From assembly GCA_023397675.1 (NCBI GenBank), contig JAEWTV010000099.1, forward strand, positions 1-40,959: a stretch of DNA of 40,959 nucleotides. Direction: 5' to 3'. The stretch is from Bacillota bacterium (lineage in GTDB: Bacteria; Bacillota; Clostridia; Acetivibrionales; JANLFN01). The notes beneath the pieces are model-generated. The model was not told the origin of the DNA, made no database searches, and saw nothing but the letters and a program-made list of their open reading frames with translations. Position numbers and translations under genes: made by a program. Shown piece after piece: positions 15,954-24,383 of the stretch. The stretch's first letter is position 1; each line of letters starts with the position of its first letter.

Positions 15954-18452
15954 ATGAATGGGACTGTTCTAGTACTGGATGATGATAAGACAATTACCTT
16001 TACACTTTCCAATCTTATTAAAATTGTACTTAAATATGATGTAATAACCTGTAACGATCCTTATAGTGCTCTTGAACTGGAAGATTTGGCGAATAACAAA
16101 ATTGATGTCATAATTTCGGACTTCATCATGCCTGGTATGAACGGGCTTGAATTTTTAAGGCAGGCAAAAGCGAAATGCCCGGATGCAGTAATAATGATGA
16201 TGACAGGTTATGCAGACAAGGATAATGCAATTAAGAGTATCAATGAACTTGACTTGTATTATTACATGGAAAAACCATGGGATAACAATACCCTTGTAAA
16301 AGTTTTGAAAAACGGAATGGAAAAGAAACATCTTTCACAGGAGCTTAAGGATAAATTTTCACAGCTTGAAAGTTCAAATGCCGAGATAGAACGTTTATAT
16401 AAGCTGCTTAAAAGCGATTACCGACAGGAACTGGATAAAAATGAAGTATTATCTCAGCTCGTTGACTTTAAAACAATTGCATTTAAAAACCTTCTGAACA
16501 ATGCAAAACAGGGTTTTTTAACCTTTGGAGAGGATTTGCTTATTGAGGATGAATACAGCCTTGAATGTGTTAATATTTTTGGACGGGAAATTAAGGGCCT
16601 GAAGTTTACACAACTTGCAATACCTCACGATGATGAAGAACGGGCTTTGGTTGAAGACGCACTTACAAAAATACTTAAGGATCACACAGGAAATGAAAGT
16701 GAATTGCTATTGCCACTGCTTCCAGATAAGGTAATCCTGAATGGTAAAACAGTTGAAATTCGTTATAAGGTGATAAATGATGCTTATTATAAAACAATTC
16801 AAAAGGTTCTTGCCATTCTGACAGATGTATCCGAAAAGGATGTCCTTGTTACCCGGCTTCAGAATGAAAAAAGCAGTTTGAATATGATTATAAAAGTAGT
16901 TACTAATTATAATGATTTTAATGAATCAATCAATGACTGCAGGTATTTTGTCAATATAGGACTTGATCAGATCCTTGACAGCGGCAAGGATTTAAAGGAA
17001 ATATGCTGTGAGGTTTTCCGGAAGATACACACTTTAAAAGGCGATTTCGGAATTTATTATATGCAGAACATAGTTAACTACCTGCATTCAGTTGAAGATA
17101 ACCTTTTTAATATATTACGTAACACAGAAAGCAAAACTGATGAATTAAAAACCTATTGTAAAAGCCTAAGAATAATGGAGCATGTTAATGAAGACTTAAA
17201 CTCACTCCAAAATGTATTGCAAGACTACTACTACAAGCTTGAGAATACTGTTGCAATAGATAAATTCACTCTGATAGAAATGGGAGATAAGATGCTCCAG
17301 ATACTGTCGCCGTATGAATGTATTCAGTTTTTGCCATACATACAGCAATATAAGAACAGATCAATGAAGGAAATGCTTTCAATCTATTCCGACTACATAA
17401 CAGGCTTGTCAAATAGGCTTGGAAAGCTTATGCTGCCATTAAAACTTGATGGTGATGATATTCTTGTGGAATGTGAAAAGTACAAGCCGTTTGTAAAATC
17501 TCTTGTACACGTATTTAGGAATGCTGTCGACCATGGTATAGAAACACCGGAAGAAAGGCTTGAACTGGGTAAAAGTGCCGAAGGGAATATATATTGCAAT
17601 GTTCAGCAACAGGATGGAAGCCTCATAATTAGGATTTCCGATGATGGAGCAGGTATTAATGTAAATAAAATAAGACAAAAAGCCATTGAATCAGGTATCT
17701 ATAGTGAGTCAAAAGCATTTTCGCTTTCTGATGAAGAAATCATACAGCTTGTATTTTCCGATAACTTCTCTACGTGTAAAGATGTTACCGAGTTTTCGGG
17801 CCGCGGAATCGGGCTTTCTGCAGTTAAAGAGGAAATAGGAAGGCTGGAAGGAACTGTTTCAGTTTCTACAATACCGGAGCTTGGAACCGAACTTACTTTT
17901 ACCATACCATTTGAACCAACAAGCTATACTCTTGATGTTAATGCAAAGGATATACTGGATTCCATTTCAAAGACGGCAATAAGGCATATCAGAGAACAAA
18001 TTGGAAGTGAATTGATTTCAGACAGCGGAGTAGTCCTAGACAGAAAGAGTACTCTGGATATGAAAAAATACAACGTATTTGCACATTTAAAAGGGGTTAT
18101 GAACGGAACCATAGTATTTATATATGATGAAGGCATCGCTCAAAAGATATATGAAGGTTTCTGTTCAGATATACCTCATACAACCAAAGATGATGAATTC
18201 CTGACAGAATCGCTGATGGAGTTTGCAAATATTGTAACAGGGAATTCAATGAGCCTTTTCAAAGGAATGGAAGACCTTATGATACTTGAAAAGCCATTCA
18301 TAATGAATTCTGTAGATAGTACAGTTAAGTACCAGTCATATTCGGTTTGGAGAAGTGACCTTGTTTTTGAAGAAGGAACTATTAATTTGGGATTCATACT
18401 CTATGAGGATGTTCACTATACTGTTGATAATTATATAAAATTTAATGATTAG
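15954..18452 (+). CDS. receiver-HPt-CheA ATPase-CheX fusion signalling protein
   Basis: An 832-residue soluble protein. Residues 1-125 are a receiver with acidic residues D9/D10, phospho-site D56 (IISDFIMPG), T84 and K107. A coiled linker (125-165) and a PAS-like region (about 180-300) follow. An HPt domain carries H359 in KIHTLKGDFG, the CheA P1 pattern. The kinase domain at about 505-655 has the CheA-type N-box HVFRNAVDHGIE (N523), DDGAGI, and GRGIGLSAV. Residues about 665-832 resemble CheX, including the phosphatase motif ExxN (E756-N759, in MEFANIVTGN). No CheW-coupling P5 domain or membrane segment is seen. Kinase and phosphatase activities would thus sit on one chain. The start ATG follows GGGGG. 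A receiver-STAS gene follows 37 nt downstream. Confidence 0.85.
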   Translation: MNGTVLVLDDDKTITFTLSNLIKIVLKYDVITCNDPYSALELEDLANNKIDVIISDFIMPGMNGLEFLRQAKAKCPDAVIMMMTGYADKDNAIKSINELDLYYYMEKPWDNNTLVKVLKNGMEKKHLSQELKDKFSQLESSNAEIERLYKLLKSDYRQELDKNEVLSQLVDFKTIAFKNLLNNAKQGFLTFGEDLLIEDEYSLECVNIFGREIKGLKFTQLAIPHDDEERALVEDALTKILKDHTGNESELLLPLLPDKVILNGKTVEIRYKVINDAYYKTIQKVLAILTDVSEKDVLVTRLQNEKSSLNMIIKVVTNYNDFNESINDCRYFVNIGLDQILDSGKDLKEICCEVFRKIHTLKGDFGIYYMQNIVNYLHSVEDNLFNILRNTESKTDELKTYCKSLRIMEHVNEDLNSLQNVLQDYYYKLENTVAIDKFTLIEMGDKMLQILSPYECIQFLPYIQQYKNRSMKEMLSIYSDYITGLSNRLGKLMLPLKLDGDDILVECEKYKPFVKSLVHVFRNAVDHGIETPEERLELGKSAEGNIYCNVQQQDGSLIIRISDDGAGINVNKIRQKAIESGIYSESKAFSLSDEEIIQLVFSDNFSTCKDVTEFSGRGIGLSAVKEEIGRLEGTVSVSTIPELGTELTFTIPFEPTSYTLDVNAKDILDSISKTAIRHIREQIGSELISDSGVVLDRKSTLDMKKYNVFAHLKGVMNGTIVFIYDEGIAQKIYEGFCSDIPHTTKDDEFLTESLMEFANIVTGNSMSLFKGMEDLMILEKPFIMNSVDSTVKYQSYSVWRSDLVFEEGTINLGFILYEDVHYTVDNYIKFND

Positions 18453-18489
18453 TTTTTTAGATTATTTGCTGATGTTTTAGGGGGGTATT

Positions 18490-19209
18490 ATGGCTCGGAT
18501 ATTAGTGGTGGATGATGTTTCGGTAATGAGAAAGAAAATTGGTGTAATGCTTCTGGAAGCAGGGCACTCAGTTGTTGCGGAAGCAGAAGATGGTGAGCAG
18601 GCTTTCAGGGAATATGAAAAATATCAGCCTGATATTGTTTTGATGGATATAACAATGCCTGTACTGGATGGAATAGGTGCTGTTAAAAAGATAATTCGCA
18701 GTTATCCTAAGGCAAAAATAATTATGGTAAGTGCACTCGCTCAAAAGCGGATGGTACTCATGGCACTTCAGAGCGGAGCATTGAATTACATCCTCAAGCC
18801 TGTCGAATATTCCAAGCTTGTAGAAACAATTCAGCGTGTAATGGTTGAAAACGCCCAGAGCAATGGAACTGCCAAAGTAGAAAAGAGTACAAAAAAAGCC
18901 GGCTCTGTACCTTCTGGTGATCAGCCGTTTTTTATCAATAACGATAAAGGTGTTTTTGCAATCATGCTGTGTGAAAACATCTCCAAATCGAATATAGGTG
19001 ACCTCCCTGAGGCAATTTATGGATTGCTTTTTATTAAACCTCTAAGCGTAATTTTTAATTTTGGGGAACTGCAGTCAGTAGATACTGAGGTTACAGGTAC
19101 TATAGCGAAGCTGTATGATGAAATAAAGAATGTTAAGGGAAAAGTTGAGATTGTCGCAAAGAATGACAAGCTTATAGAGGATATAATGACAAAGCTGGGA
19201 AAACAATAA
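18490..19209 (+). CDS. CheY-like receiver fused to a STAS-like domain
   Basis: A 239-residue protein. Residues 1-120 are a CheY-type receiver with D53 in VLMDITMP, S81 and K103. A Lys/Ser-rich linker (about 121-145) leads to a C-terminal domain of about 90 residues. Its LSVIFNFGELQSVDTEVTG, then KGKVEIVAKN, matches the strand-helix order of STAS/anti-sigma antagonist domains. The usual conserved DS at the phospho-serine place reads VDT (D198, T199). It lies 37 nt after the CheA-CheX fusion with its own AGGGGGG site, so it is a likely phosphotransfer partner. Possible role: a phospho-dependent partner switch. The STAS assignment is by pattern and moderately sure. Confidence 0.78.
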   Translation: MARILVVDDVSVMRKKIGVMLLEAGHSVVAEAEDGEQAFREYEKYQPDIVLMDITMPVLDGIGAVKKIIRSYPKAKIIMVSALAQKRMVLMALQSGALNYILKPVEYSKLVETIQRVMVENAQSNGTAKVEKSTKKAGSVPSGDQPFFINNDKGVFAIMLCENISKSNIGDLPEAIYGLLFIKPLSVIFNFGELQSVDTEVTGTIAKLYDEIKNVKGKVEIVAKNDKLIEDIMTKLGKQ

Positions 19210-19223
19210 TAAAGATCTTTGAT

Positions 19224-19250
19224 AAAAACCTTATTTTAATAAGTTTTTTG
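19224..19250 (+). terminator. weak terminator
   Basis: A-rich and T-rich arms flank CTTA/TAAG, followed by T6. The stem is AT-rich and only partly effective on paper. Confidence 0.4.
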
Positions 19251-19319
19251 TTTTATAGATATGAATATAACCTTCTCTAAAAAGTAAAACTAAGTAAAAA
19301 GACCGAAGGAGTGATTTAC

Positions 19320-19634
19320 TTGGCTTTACTTGGAAATCCATTTGTGTTTGAAACCAAGAAACAATTGAGTAATGAAGAGCTGATGCAGGCACTGAGGGTT
19401 GATATAGCCGGCGAACTTGAAGCAATAATCGGGTATGAGGCTCATGCAATGGCAACTAATGATACAAGGGCAAAAAAAGTGCTTCAACATATTGCTGATG
19501 AGGAAAAACAGCATGTTGGAGAATTACAGCAGCTGCTTGATATACTTAATCCGCAGGAGGCACAGAATATTCAAAAGGGCAGACAGAGTGTAACACAGCA
19601 ACAGCAATCAAATTTTCAGGCGCCAATGCAATAA
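19320..19634 (+). CDS. short ferritin-like protein with EncFtn-type residues
   Basis: A 104-residue protein with two predicted long helices and a Gln-rich tail. Helix 1 has GELEAIIGYEAH (E32, E34, Y39), and helix 2 has IADEEKQHVGEL (E62, H65). The E-x-E, Tyr and E-x2-H pattern and the two-helix length fit the encapsulated-ferritin (EncFtn) type, in which two short subunits join to build the di-iron site. No encapsulin gene is in the window, and the C terminus lacks a typical targeting tail. The start is TTG at 19320, 8 nt after AAGGAG; an in-frame GTG at 19311 overlaps that site. Alternative: another short ferritin-like or rubrerythrin-like protein. Confidence 0.72.
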   Translation: MALLGNPFVFETKKQLSNEELMQALRVDIAGELEAIIGYEAHAMATNDTRAKKVLQHIADEEKQHVGELQQLLDILNPQEAQNIQKGRQSVTQQQQSNFQAPMQ

Positions 19635-19655
19635 AGCCGGGATAATCCCGGCTTT
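19633..19655. terminator. GC-rich terminator overlapping the stop codon
   Basis: AAAGCCGGGA and TCCCGGCTTT form a 10-bp stem with a 3-nt loop that begins in the ferritin-like gene's stop codon. It lies between convergent genes. Confidence 0.8.
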
Positions 19656-19660
19656 GCCAT

Positions 19661-19876
19661 TTACTGAAGGTTCTTTAATTCAGTTTCATTCAAAGTATCG
19701 ATTCTGCTACCTTCCAGTTCATTCTCAGCAGAACAGCTTTGCTGGTAATACCAGAACTTTACTTTATTTTCTATTTCCTCATCTGTACCACTTAATTTTT
19801 CCGGATAAACAGCAATGAGCTTACCCGTTTGTTTATCTCTCAAACCTACTCTTTCAGCACTCTCAAACCTTCCCAT
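19661..19876 (-). CDS. small conserved-looking hypothetical protein
   Basis: A 71-residue, charged, soluble protein (MGRFESAERVGLRDK at the start, then KLIAVYPEKLSG, KFWYYQQS and a Glu/Asn-rich end). No family is recognised. It is accepted as a gene because AAAGGAGTGG sits 4 nt before its ATG, its codon use is normal, and it fits between two genes without overlap. No partner is obvious; it is the minus-strand gene downstream of the sensor kinase's direction, separated from it by about 50 nt. Confidence 0.6.
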   Translation of the reverse strand: MGRFESAERVGLRDKQTGKLIAVYPEKLSGTDEEIENKVKFWYYQQSCSAENELEGSRIDTLNETELKNLQ

Positions 19877-19928
19877 GAAACCACTCCTTTAGATAATCTA
19901 AAGTTATAATTACATGTAAAAGCTTTTT

Positions 19929-21692
19929 TTATTCTTCGGATTCGCGTTGTTCCTCTTCAGTTTCCTCGGTAACCAGACTATTATATATATCCAGCGGAAT
20001 GGAGACAATAAATTCTGTTCCAACACCCAATTCACTTTTTACAATTATTTCTCCCTTATGCTTCCTTATTATATTGCTGCTTATTGAAAGCCCGAGTCCA
20101 GCCCCGGTTCCTGCTGCCTTGGTACTGAACCCGGCATCGAATATGCGATTGAGGTTTTCTGTACTTATCCCGCAGCCTGTATCACGGATACAAACATAAG
20201 CGTTCTTCTCATCAATGTATGTCTTAATATATATTTCACCGTTGTTCTCTATCGATTGTATGGCATTAACAATAATATTCATAAACACCTGATTCAATAG
20301 GCCGGAAAAGCACTTTACAGGTGGAAGACTGCCATAATCCTCATGTATCTTTATTTTACGCTTCCAAAGGTTTGACGTTAGTACAAGTACGCTTCTAATG
20401 CTTTCGTTAAGATCTGACTCCTGGAATTCCGCCTGATCAAGCTTTGTAAAGTTCTTAAGGCTTCTTATTATCTGAATTACCCTTTCACAGGCCATTACAT
20501 TTACATCATTTGTTTCTTTAAGCTGAGCTATAAGCCCCATTATTTCTTCATCTGCTTTAATGTTTTCATTTTCCTCCAACAGCTTTATAAGCATGCTGAA
20601 AAGTTGGACATTGCTGTTTATTGCACCCAGCGGAGTATTTATCTCATGGGTGATAGCAGCTGTAAGCTGTCCTATTGAAGCCATATTTTCTGTCTGAACC
20701 AGCTGTGACTGTGCATCCCTTATCTGCTGCTTTGATTCTGTAAGCTCTTCATTTTGCGCCTCCAGTTCATCATTCTGATTTTCAAGCATCATTTTTTGTG
20801 ATTCAAGAGTATCATTATATTCTTTCATTTTCAGCATGATTTTATTGGTTGAATCCGCAAGCTGCTCTATCTCATACAGAGGTTTTTTCATTATTATTTG
20901 AGCGTTTTTAGTAGATTCATAATCACATTTGGCTATATCAATTATCTTTTCATTTAGCTGTTGTAATGGTTTTGTTATTGACCTTGTGAAAAACTTGGCC
21001 ATTATGTTGGTACCAATAAGACAAAGAATGCCTACAAATATTATAGTTGCAACCATTGAGTAGAACATTGTAAGTATATATTCCTGGTCTATTTTTGCTG
21101 TTACATAACCTATTTCTTTACCTTTGGAATCAAATAAAGAATATCTTGATTCTCTGTTATAATTCAATAAACTTGATAAAAAATTGGATTTATTTGATTG
21201 CGGGGAATTGTCTTCAACCCAGTTAGCACTTTTATATAATTCAATGTTATTCAAAACTATCTTGACACTGGTAATTAATTCAGGCTTTATGAACGTAAAA
21301 CCAGGGATGGTATCTTCTCCTGTTTTGTGTGCCATGTCCATTATGCTTTTTGCCTGATTTTTGGTTATGTTGGGGTCATTTGAACTGTTTCCACCCAATG
21401 ATAGCATTCCGTTGGATTTCCTTAAAGAGTAAAGCCATGCACTCGCCTGGGGAGAAAACATATTAAATTCTTCCAGACCTTTTATGTTCATCAGCTTCAG
21501 AAAAAAGTCGGAGTTCATCTCGTTGCCAATAAAATAGCTATAATATTGAGTTATTATGGATGCCTGAGACTTTGATACTTCTGCTGTCATATATGTAAGC
21601 ATTAAACCAAATAGCAGTAAAGATATCAAAATACATATAGCAATCGTTTTTCTTATCTTTTTTTTAAGAGTATGCTTGTGTTTGAATGGCAT
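19929..21692 (-). CDS. membrane sensor histidine kinase (HAMP, coiled coil)
   Basis: A 587-residue kinase. Two membrane helices (about residues 14-36 and 225-250) flank an extracytoplasmic sensor domain. A HAMP-like segment and a Gln/Glu-rich coiled coil (about 290-350) lead to HisKA with AITHEINTPLGA (phospho-His) and HATPase with NIIVNAIQSI, DTGCGI and GAGLGLSISSNII. The start at 21692 (MPFKHKH) follows a GGGG site; an in-frame start at 21743 lacks one. It is divergent from the receiver-HD-GYP gene, with about 200 bp between coding starts, and no receiver lies beside it on the same strand. Its partner may be one of the two homologous receivers nearby. Acidic C-terminal tail (EETEEEQRESEE). 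Confidence 0.87.
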   Translation of the reverse strand: MPFKHKHTLKKKIRKTIAICILISLLLFGLMLTYMTAEVSKSQASIITQYYSYFIGNEMNSDFFLKLMNIKGLEEFNMFSPQASAWLYSLRKSNGMLSLGGNSSNDPNITKNQAKSIMDMAHKTGEDTIPGFTFIKPELITSVKIVLNNIELYKSANWVEDNSPQSNKSNFLSSLLNYNRESRYSLFDSKGKEIGYVTAKIDQEYILTMFYSMVATIIFVGILCLIGTNIMAKFFTRSITKPLQQLNEKIIDIAKCDYESTKNAQIIMKKPLYEIEQLADSTNKIMLKMKEYNDTLESQKMMLENQNDELEAQNEELTESKQQIRDAQSQLVQTENMASIGQLTAAITHEINTPLGAINSNVQLFSMLIKLLEENENIKADEEIMGLIAQLKETNDVNVMACERVIQIIRSLKNFTKLDQAEFQESDLNESIRSVLVLTSNLWKRKIKIHEDYGSLPPVKCFSGLLNQVFMNIIVNAIQSIENNGEIYIKTYIDEKNAYVCIRDTGCGISTENLNRIFDAGFSTKAAGTGAGLGLSISSNIIRKHKGEIIVKSELGVGTEFIVSIPLDIYNSLVTEETEEEQRESEE

Positions 21693-21897
21693 AGAAAACC
21701 CCACATTTAATGTACTTTTATTAATTATACCATTAATATACATAATGCGACATTAAAATGTAATAAAATAAATAATTTTACATAAGACCATATTATTTTC
21801 CATTACCATATGATACAATTATTACAATGACTATTAAAAAATGCTATTATATGCTAAGTCTAGCTGTGCATCAGTGATTTTGCAGGAGGGAATAAGC

Positions 21898-22956
21898 TTG
21901 AGTAAAACAATATTAATAGTAGACGATGAAAAAATGATAACTACTACACTATCAACACTTATAAAGATGGTGTTAAAATATAGCGTTAAAGTTTTTAATG
22001 ATCCTGTTAAAGCACTTGAATCGGAAGAGCTTATAGAAAAAGAAGCGGATATGATCATTTCAGACTTTATGATGCCTGGTATGAACGGTTTGGAATTTTT
22101 AAAAAGTGTTAAGGAGAAAAACCCGGAAGCTGTTACAATACTTCTTACCGGCTATGCCGATAAGGAAAATGCCATTAAAAGTATTAACGAGGTAGGATTG
22201 TATTACTATTTGGAAAAACCCTGGGATAATGAAGCTTTAATAAAAATCATACAAAATGGTCTCGAGAAAAAGGATCTTTCTGATAATCTCAAGAAAAAAT
22301 ATGTGGAAGTCCATGAATCAAAACAGGAAATTGAAAGATTGTATGATCTCTTGAAAAAGGATTACCAGGAAGAAGTCGACAACACGATGAGCCTCATTGT
22401 TTCGTTGGCTAACGTAATAGAAGCAAAGGATAAGTATACAGACGGTCATACCAGAAGAGTAGGTACAATAAGCCGTATGCTGGCTGAAAAGCTGGGGTTG
22501 TCTGAGGATGAAACAAGACATCTCGAAATAGCAGGAATTATTCACGATATAGGTAAGGTGGGTGTCTCGGAGGTTATACTCAATAAACCCGGCAAACTTA
22601 CTGATGAAGAATTCGACATGATGAAAAAGCACACGGTAATAGGTGAAACCATCTGTAAACCTTTAAACAGCTTGCAGAATTGCCTGGATGCCGTAAGACA
22701 CCATCATGAAAAGCTCGATGGCTCTGGATACCCGGATGGAATAAAGGGTGAGGATATATCAATTGATGCGAGGATTATTGCGGTAGCGGATATATTTGAT
22801 GCACTTTATTCAGATAGACCTTACCGTAGCAAAATGAGTATAGATAAAGTTTGGGGCATTCTGCAGGAGGAAGCACAAAAAGGTTGTCTTGATATCAGTA
22901 TTGTAGAAGCGTTGCAAGAAATTGAACGTTCAGGTAAGCTTGCTGAAATATACTGA
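21898..22956 (+). CDS. receiver-HD-GYP cyclic-di-GMP phosphodiesterase
   Basis: A 352-residue RpfG-type protein. The receiver has D9/D10 and D56 (IISDFMMPG), with the same numbering as the CheA-CheX fusion's receiver; over the first 160 residues I count 97 identical positions without gaps. A short coiled linker ends at SKQEIERLYDLLKKDYQEE, also shared. The HD-GYP domain follows with H184, the HDIGK core (H216, D217), HHHEKLDGSGYPDG (GYP at 277-279) and VADIFDALYSDRPYR. The family hydrolyses cyclic di-GMP; an intact motif set argues for activity. The start is TTG at 21898 after GGAGGG. A terminator follows. Confidence 0.92.
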   Translation: MSKTILIVDDEKMITTTLSTLIKMVLKYSVKVFNDPVKALESEELIEKEADMIISDFMMPGMNGLEFLKSVKEKNPEAVTILLTGYADKENAIKSINEVGLYYYLEKPWDNEALIKIIQNGLEKKDLSDNLKKKYVEVHESKQEIERLYDLLKKDYQEEVDNTMSLIVSLANVIEAKDKYTDGHTRRVGTISRMLAEKLGLSEDETRHLEIAGIIHDIGKVGVSEVILNKPGKLTDEEFDMMKKHTVIGETICKPLNSLQNCLDAVRHHHEKLDGSGYPDGIKGEDISIDARIIAVADIFDALYSDRPYRSKMSIDKVWGILQEEAQKGCLDISIVEALQEIERSGKLAEIY

Positions 22957-22974
22957 TATTTAAATAGAGCTTAC

Positions 22975-23000
22975 AAAGGTAGAGGTCGCTCTGCCTTTTT
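22975..23000 (+). terminator. terminator of the HD-GYP gene
   Basis: AAAGGTAGAG pairs with CTCTGCCTTT (one U-G pair), with a 4-nt loop and a T-run. Confidence 0.8.
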
Positions 23001-23011
23001 TATAATGCATA

Positions 23012-23160
23012 GGAAAGTGCAAGTTTTCATTGACTTAATACTTTCCGTAAAGTGCATTTCAAAAAAGTCTACATTGAGGCTTTTTGCTATAGAGGGATAC
23101 CTGTAATTTAAATCGGCAAAGCCGACTTTTTTATTGTCCAGGAAAGTATTATTTTTTTTG
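23012..23160 (+). other. nested RNA-like element with competing pairings
   Basis: Outer arms TAATACTTTCC (23036-23046) and GGAAAGTATTA (23141-23151) pair over 11 bp. Inside, AAAAAAGTC (23061-23069) pairs with GACTTTTTT (23124-23132), and GGCTTT (23078-23083) with AAAGCC (23118-23123). T8 follows the outer arm. An earlier GGAAAGT (23012-23018) can pair with the same ACTTTCC (23040-23046). The gene-free stretch 22957-23299 holds this and a terminator. A 64-codon minus-strand reading frame crosses it but has no ribosome site. Confidence 0.6.
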
Positions 23161-23299
23161 ATCAAATAAGTCTCTATAATGATTAAAAGACTTGTTCCAG
23201 CATTATACTTGGCAAAAAATTTGATTAATAGAATTAATGCCTTTAAAATATGATATGAATAATTTTTATATTTACGTTATATACCAGTTATTAGGGGGG

Positions 23300-24307
23300 G
23301 TGAGGTATATTACACGCACAGAGATGATATTAAACGAGAAAAAGACTAAAAATAAAAGAGTTTTAAGAACAATTGGAATTTTTGCACTGGCATTTACAAT
23401 TTCAATGATGGTTTTAACCACCGGCCTGGTGGCTATGATAAGGTTTGGTGTGTTTCCGGAAGTGAGACAGCTCCTTGTTGAAACTGCAATGACAACAATG
23501 AATCACCAATATATTGCAAAGATATTTGCCGATGAAGATACTATTAAAAAAATAATGGAACAAAACAAGATAGTTCCTGTTGGAAACAGTGATAAATCTG
23601 CCATTCATCTGTCAGGTAAAAAAGATGACGGGATTGAAATGGTCAATATCAAGGGGCCTAATTATAAGGGAAAGCTTTTGATTGTAAAAGATGCGTCCAG
23701 GCTTGATATGGGTATTTCCTCAAACTTGGGAAAAACAGGCGAGCAGGTATTGGATATTGTAAAAAATAATCATGCAGTTGCAGGTATAAATGGAGGCGGA
23801 TTCCTTGATGTTGACGGTAAAGGCAATGGTGGGGTGCCGCTTGGTATACTTATCAACGATTATAAAGTGCTGTATGCGGATAAACAAAGCTCATATAGCC
23901 TTGTAGGTGTAGATAAAAACAATATTCTCATATTGGGTAATTACACTTTAAGTCAGATAAAGAAAATGAACGTTAAGTTTGGTGTATCCTTTGACCCCTT
24001 TCTCATTGTAAACGGTGTTCCTTCCATAAAATCCGGAAACGGAGGCTGGGGAATACAGCCAAGAACCGTTATCGGACAGAGACAGGATGGTACAATTCTG
24101 TTCCTTGTTATTGATGGCAGGCAGACTTCCAGTATAGGAGCCACACTGAGGGAAGTACAGGATATTATGCTTAAATATGGTGCTTATAATGCAGCAAACC
24201 TTGATGGTGGGGCTTCAAGCACGTTTGTGTATCAGAACAGGATTCAGAACAGTCCTTCAAGTGTTTATGGCCCAAGGTATGTACCATCTGCGTTTATAAT
24301 TAAGTGA
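23300..24307 (+). CDS. membrane-anchored phosphodiester glycosidase (NAGPA/DUF2233)
   Basis: About 335 residues. A basic N terminus is followed by one membrane segment (FALAFTISMMVLTTGLVAMI) and an extracytoplasmic domain of the phosphodiester glycosidase type, related to NAGPA. Conserved pieces are GINGGGF, a PFLIVNG strand, QPRTVIGQ, VIDGRQ and NLDGGASSTF near the end. The family cleaves GlcNAc-phosphodiesters or acts on exopolysaccharide; the exact substrate is unknown. The start is uncertain: GTG at 23300 has a close-set AGGGGGG, ATG at 23324 is far from any site, and ATG at 23237 has none. The last 13 residues (YGPRYVPSAFIIK) recur in a remnant at 25190. Confidence 0.8.
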   Translation: MRYITRTEMILNEKKTKNKRVLRTIGIFALAFTISMMVLTTGLVAMIRFGVFPEVRQLLVETAMTTMNHQYIAKIFADEDTIKKIMEQNKIVPVGNSDKSAIHLSGKKDDGIEMVNIKGPNYKGKLLIVKDASRLDMGISSNLGKTGEQVLDIVKNNHAVAGINGGGFLDVDGKGNGGVPLGILINDYKVLYADKQSSYSLVGVDKNNILILGNYTLSQIKKMNVKFGVSFDPFLIVNGVPSIKSGNGGWGIQPRTVIGQRQDGTILFLVIDGRQTSSIGATLREVQDIMLKYGAYNAANLDGGASSTFVYQNRIQNSPSSVYGPRYVPSAFIIK

Positions 24308-24383
24308 TTTTTTCGAATCTATACAAAACTTATGATCTATTTGTTATTATTGTAGTATTGAGAATATTTATCTGGGAGTATTG

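Noticed and set aside
19320..19634. Complete encapsulin system
   Set aside because: Only a ferritin-like cargo candidate is present; no shell protein lies in the window.
23036..23151. Known c-di-GMP-I riboswitch
   Set aside because: The position near an HD-GYP gene is suggestive, but the conserved GEMM core sequences are not seen.
22971..23165. 64-codon minus-strand reading frame across the nested element
   Set aside because: TTG start without a ribosome site, and it crosses three stems and a terminator; the DNA is better explained as structure.
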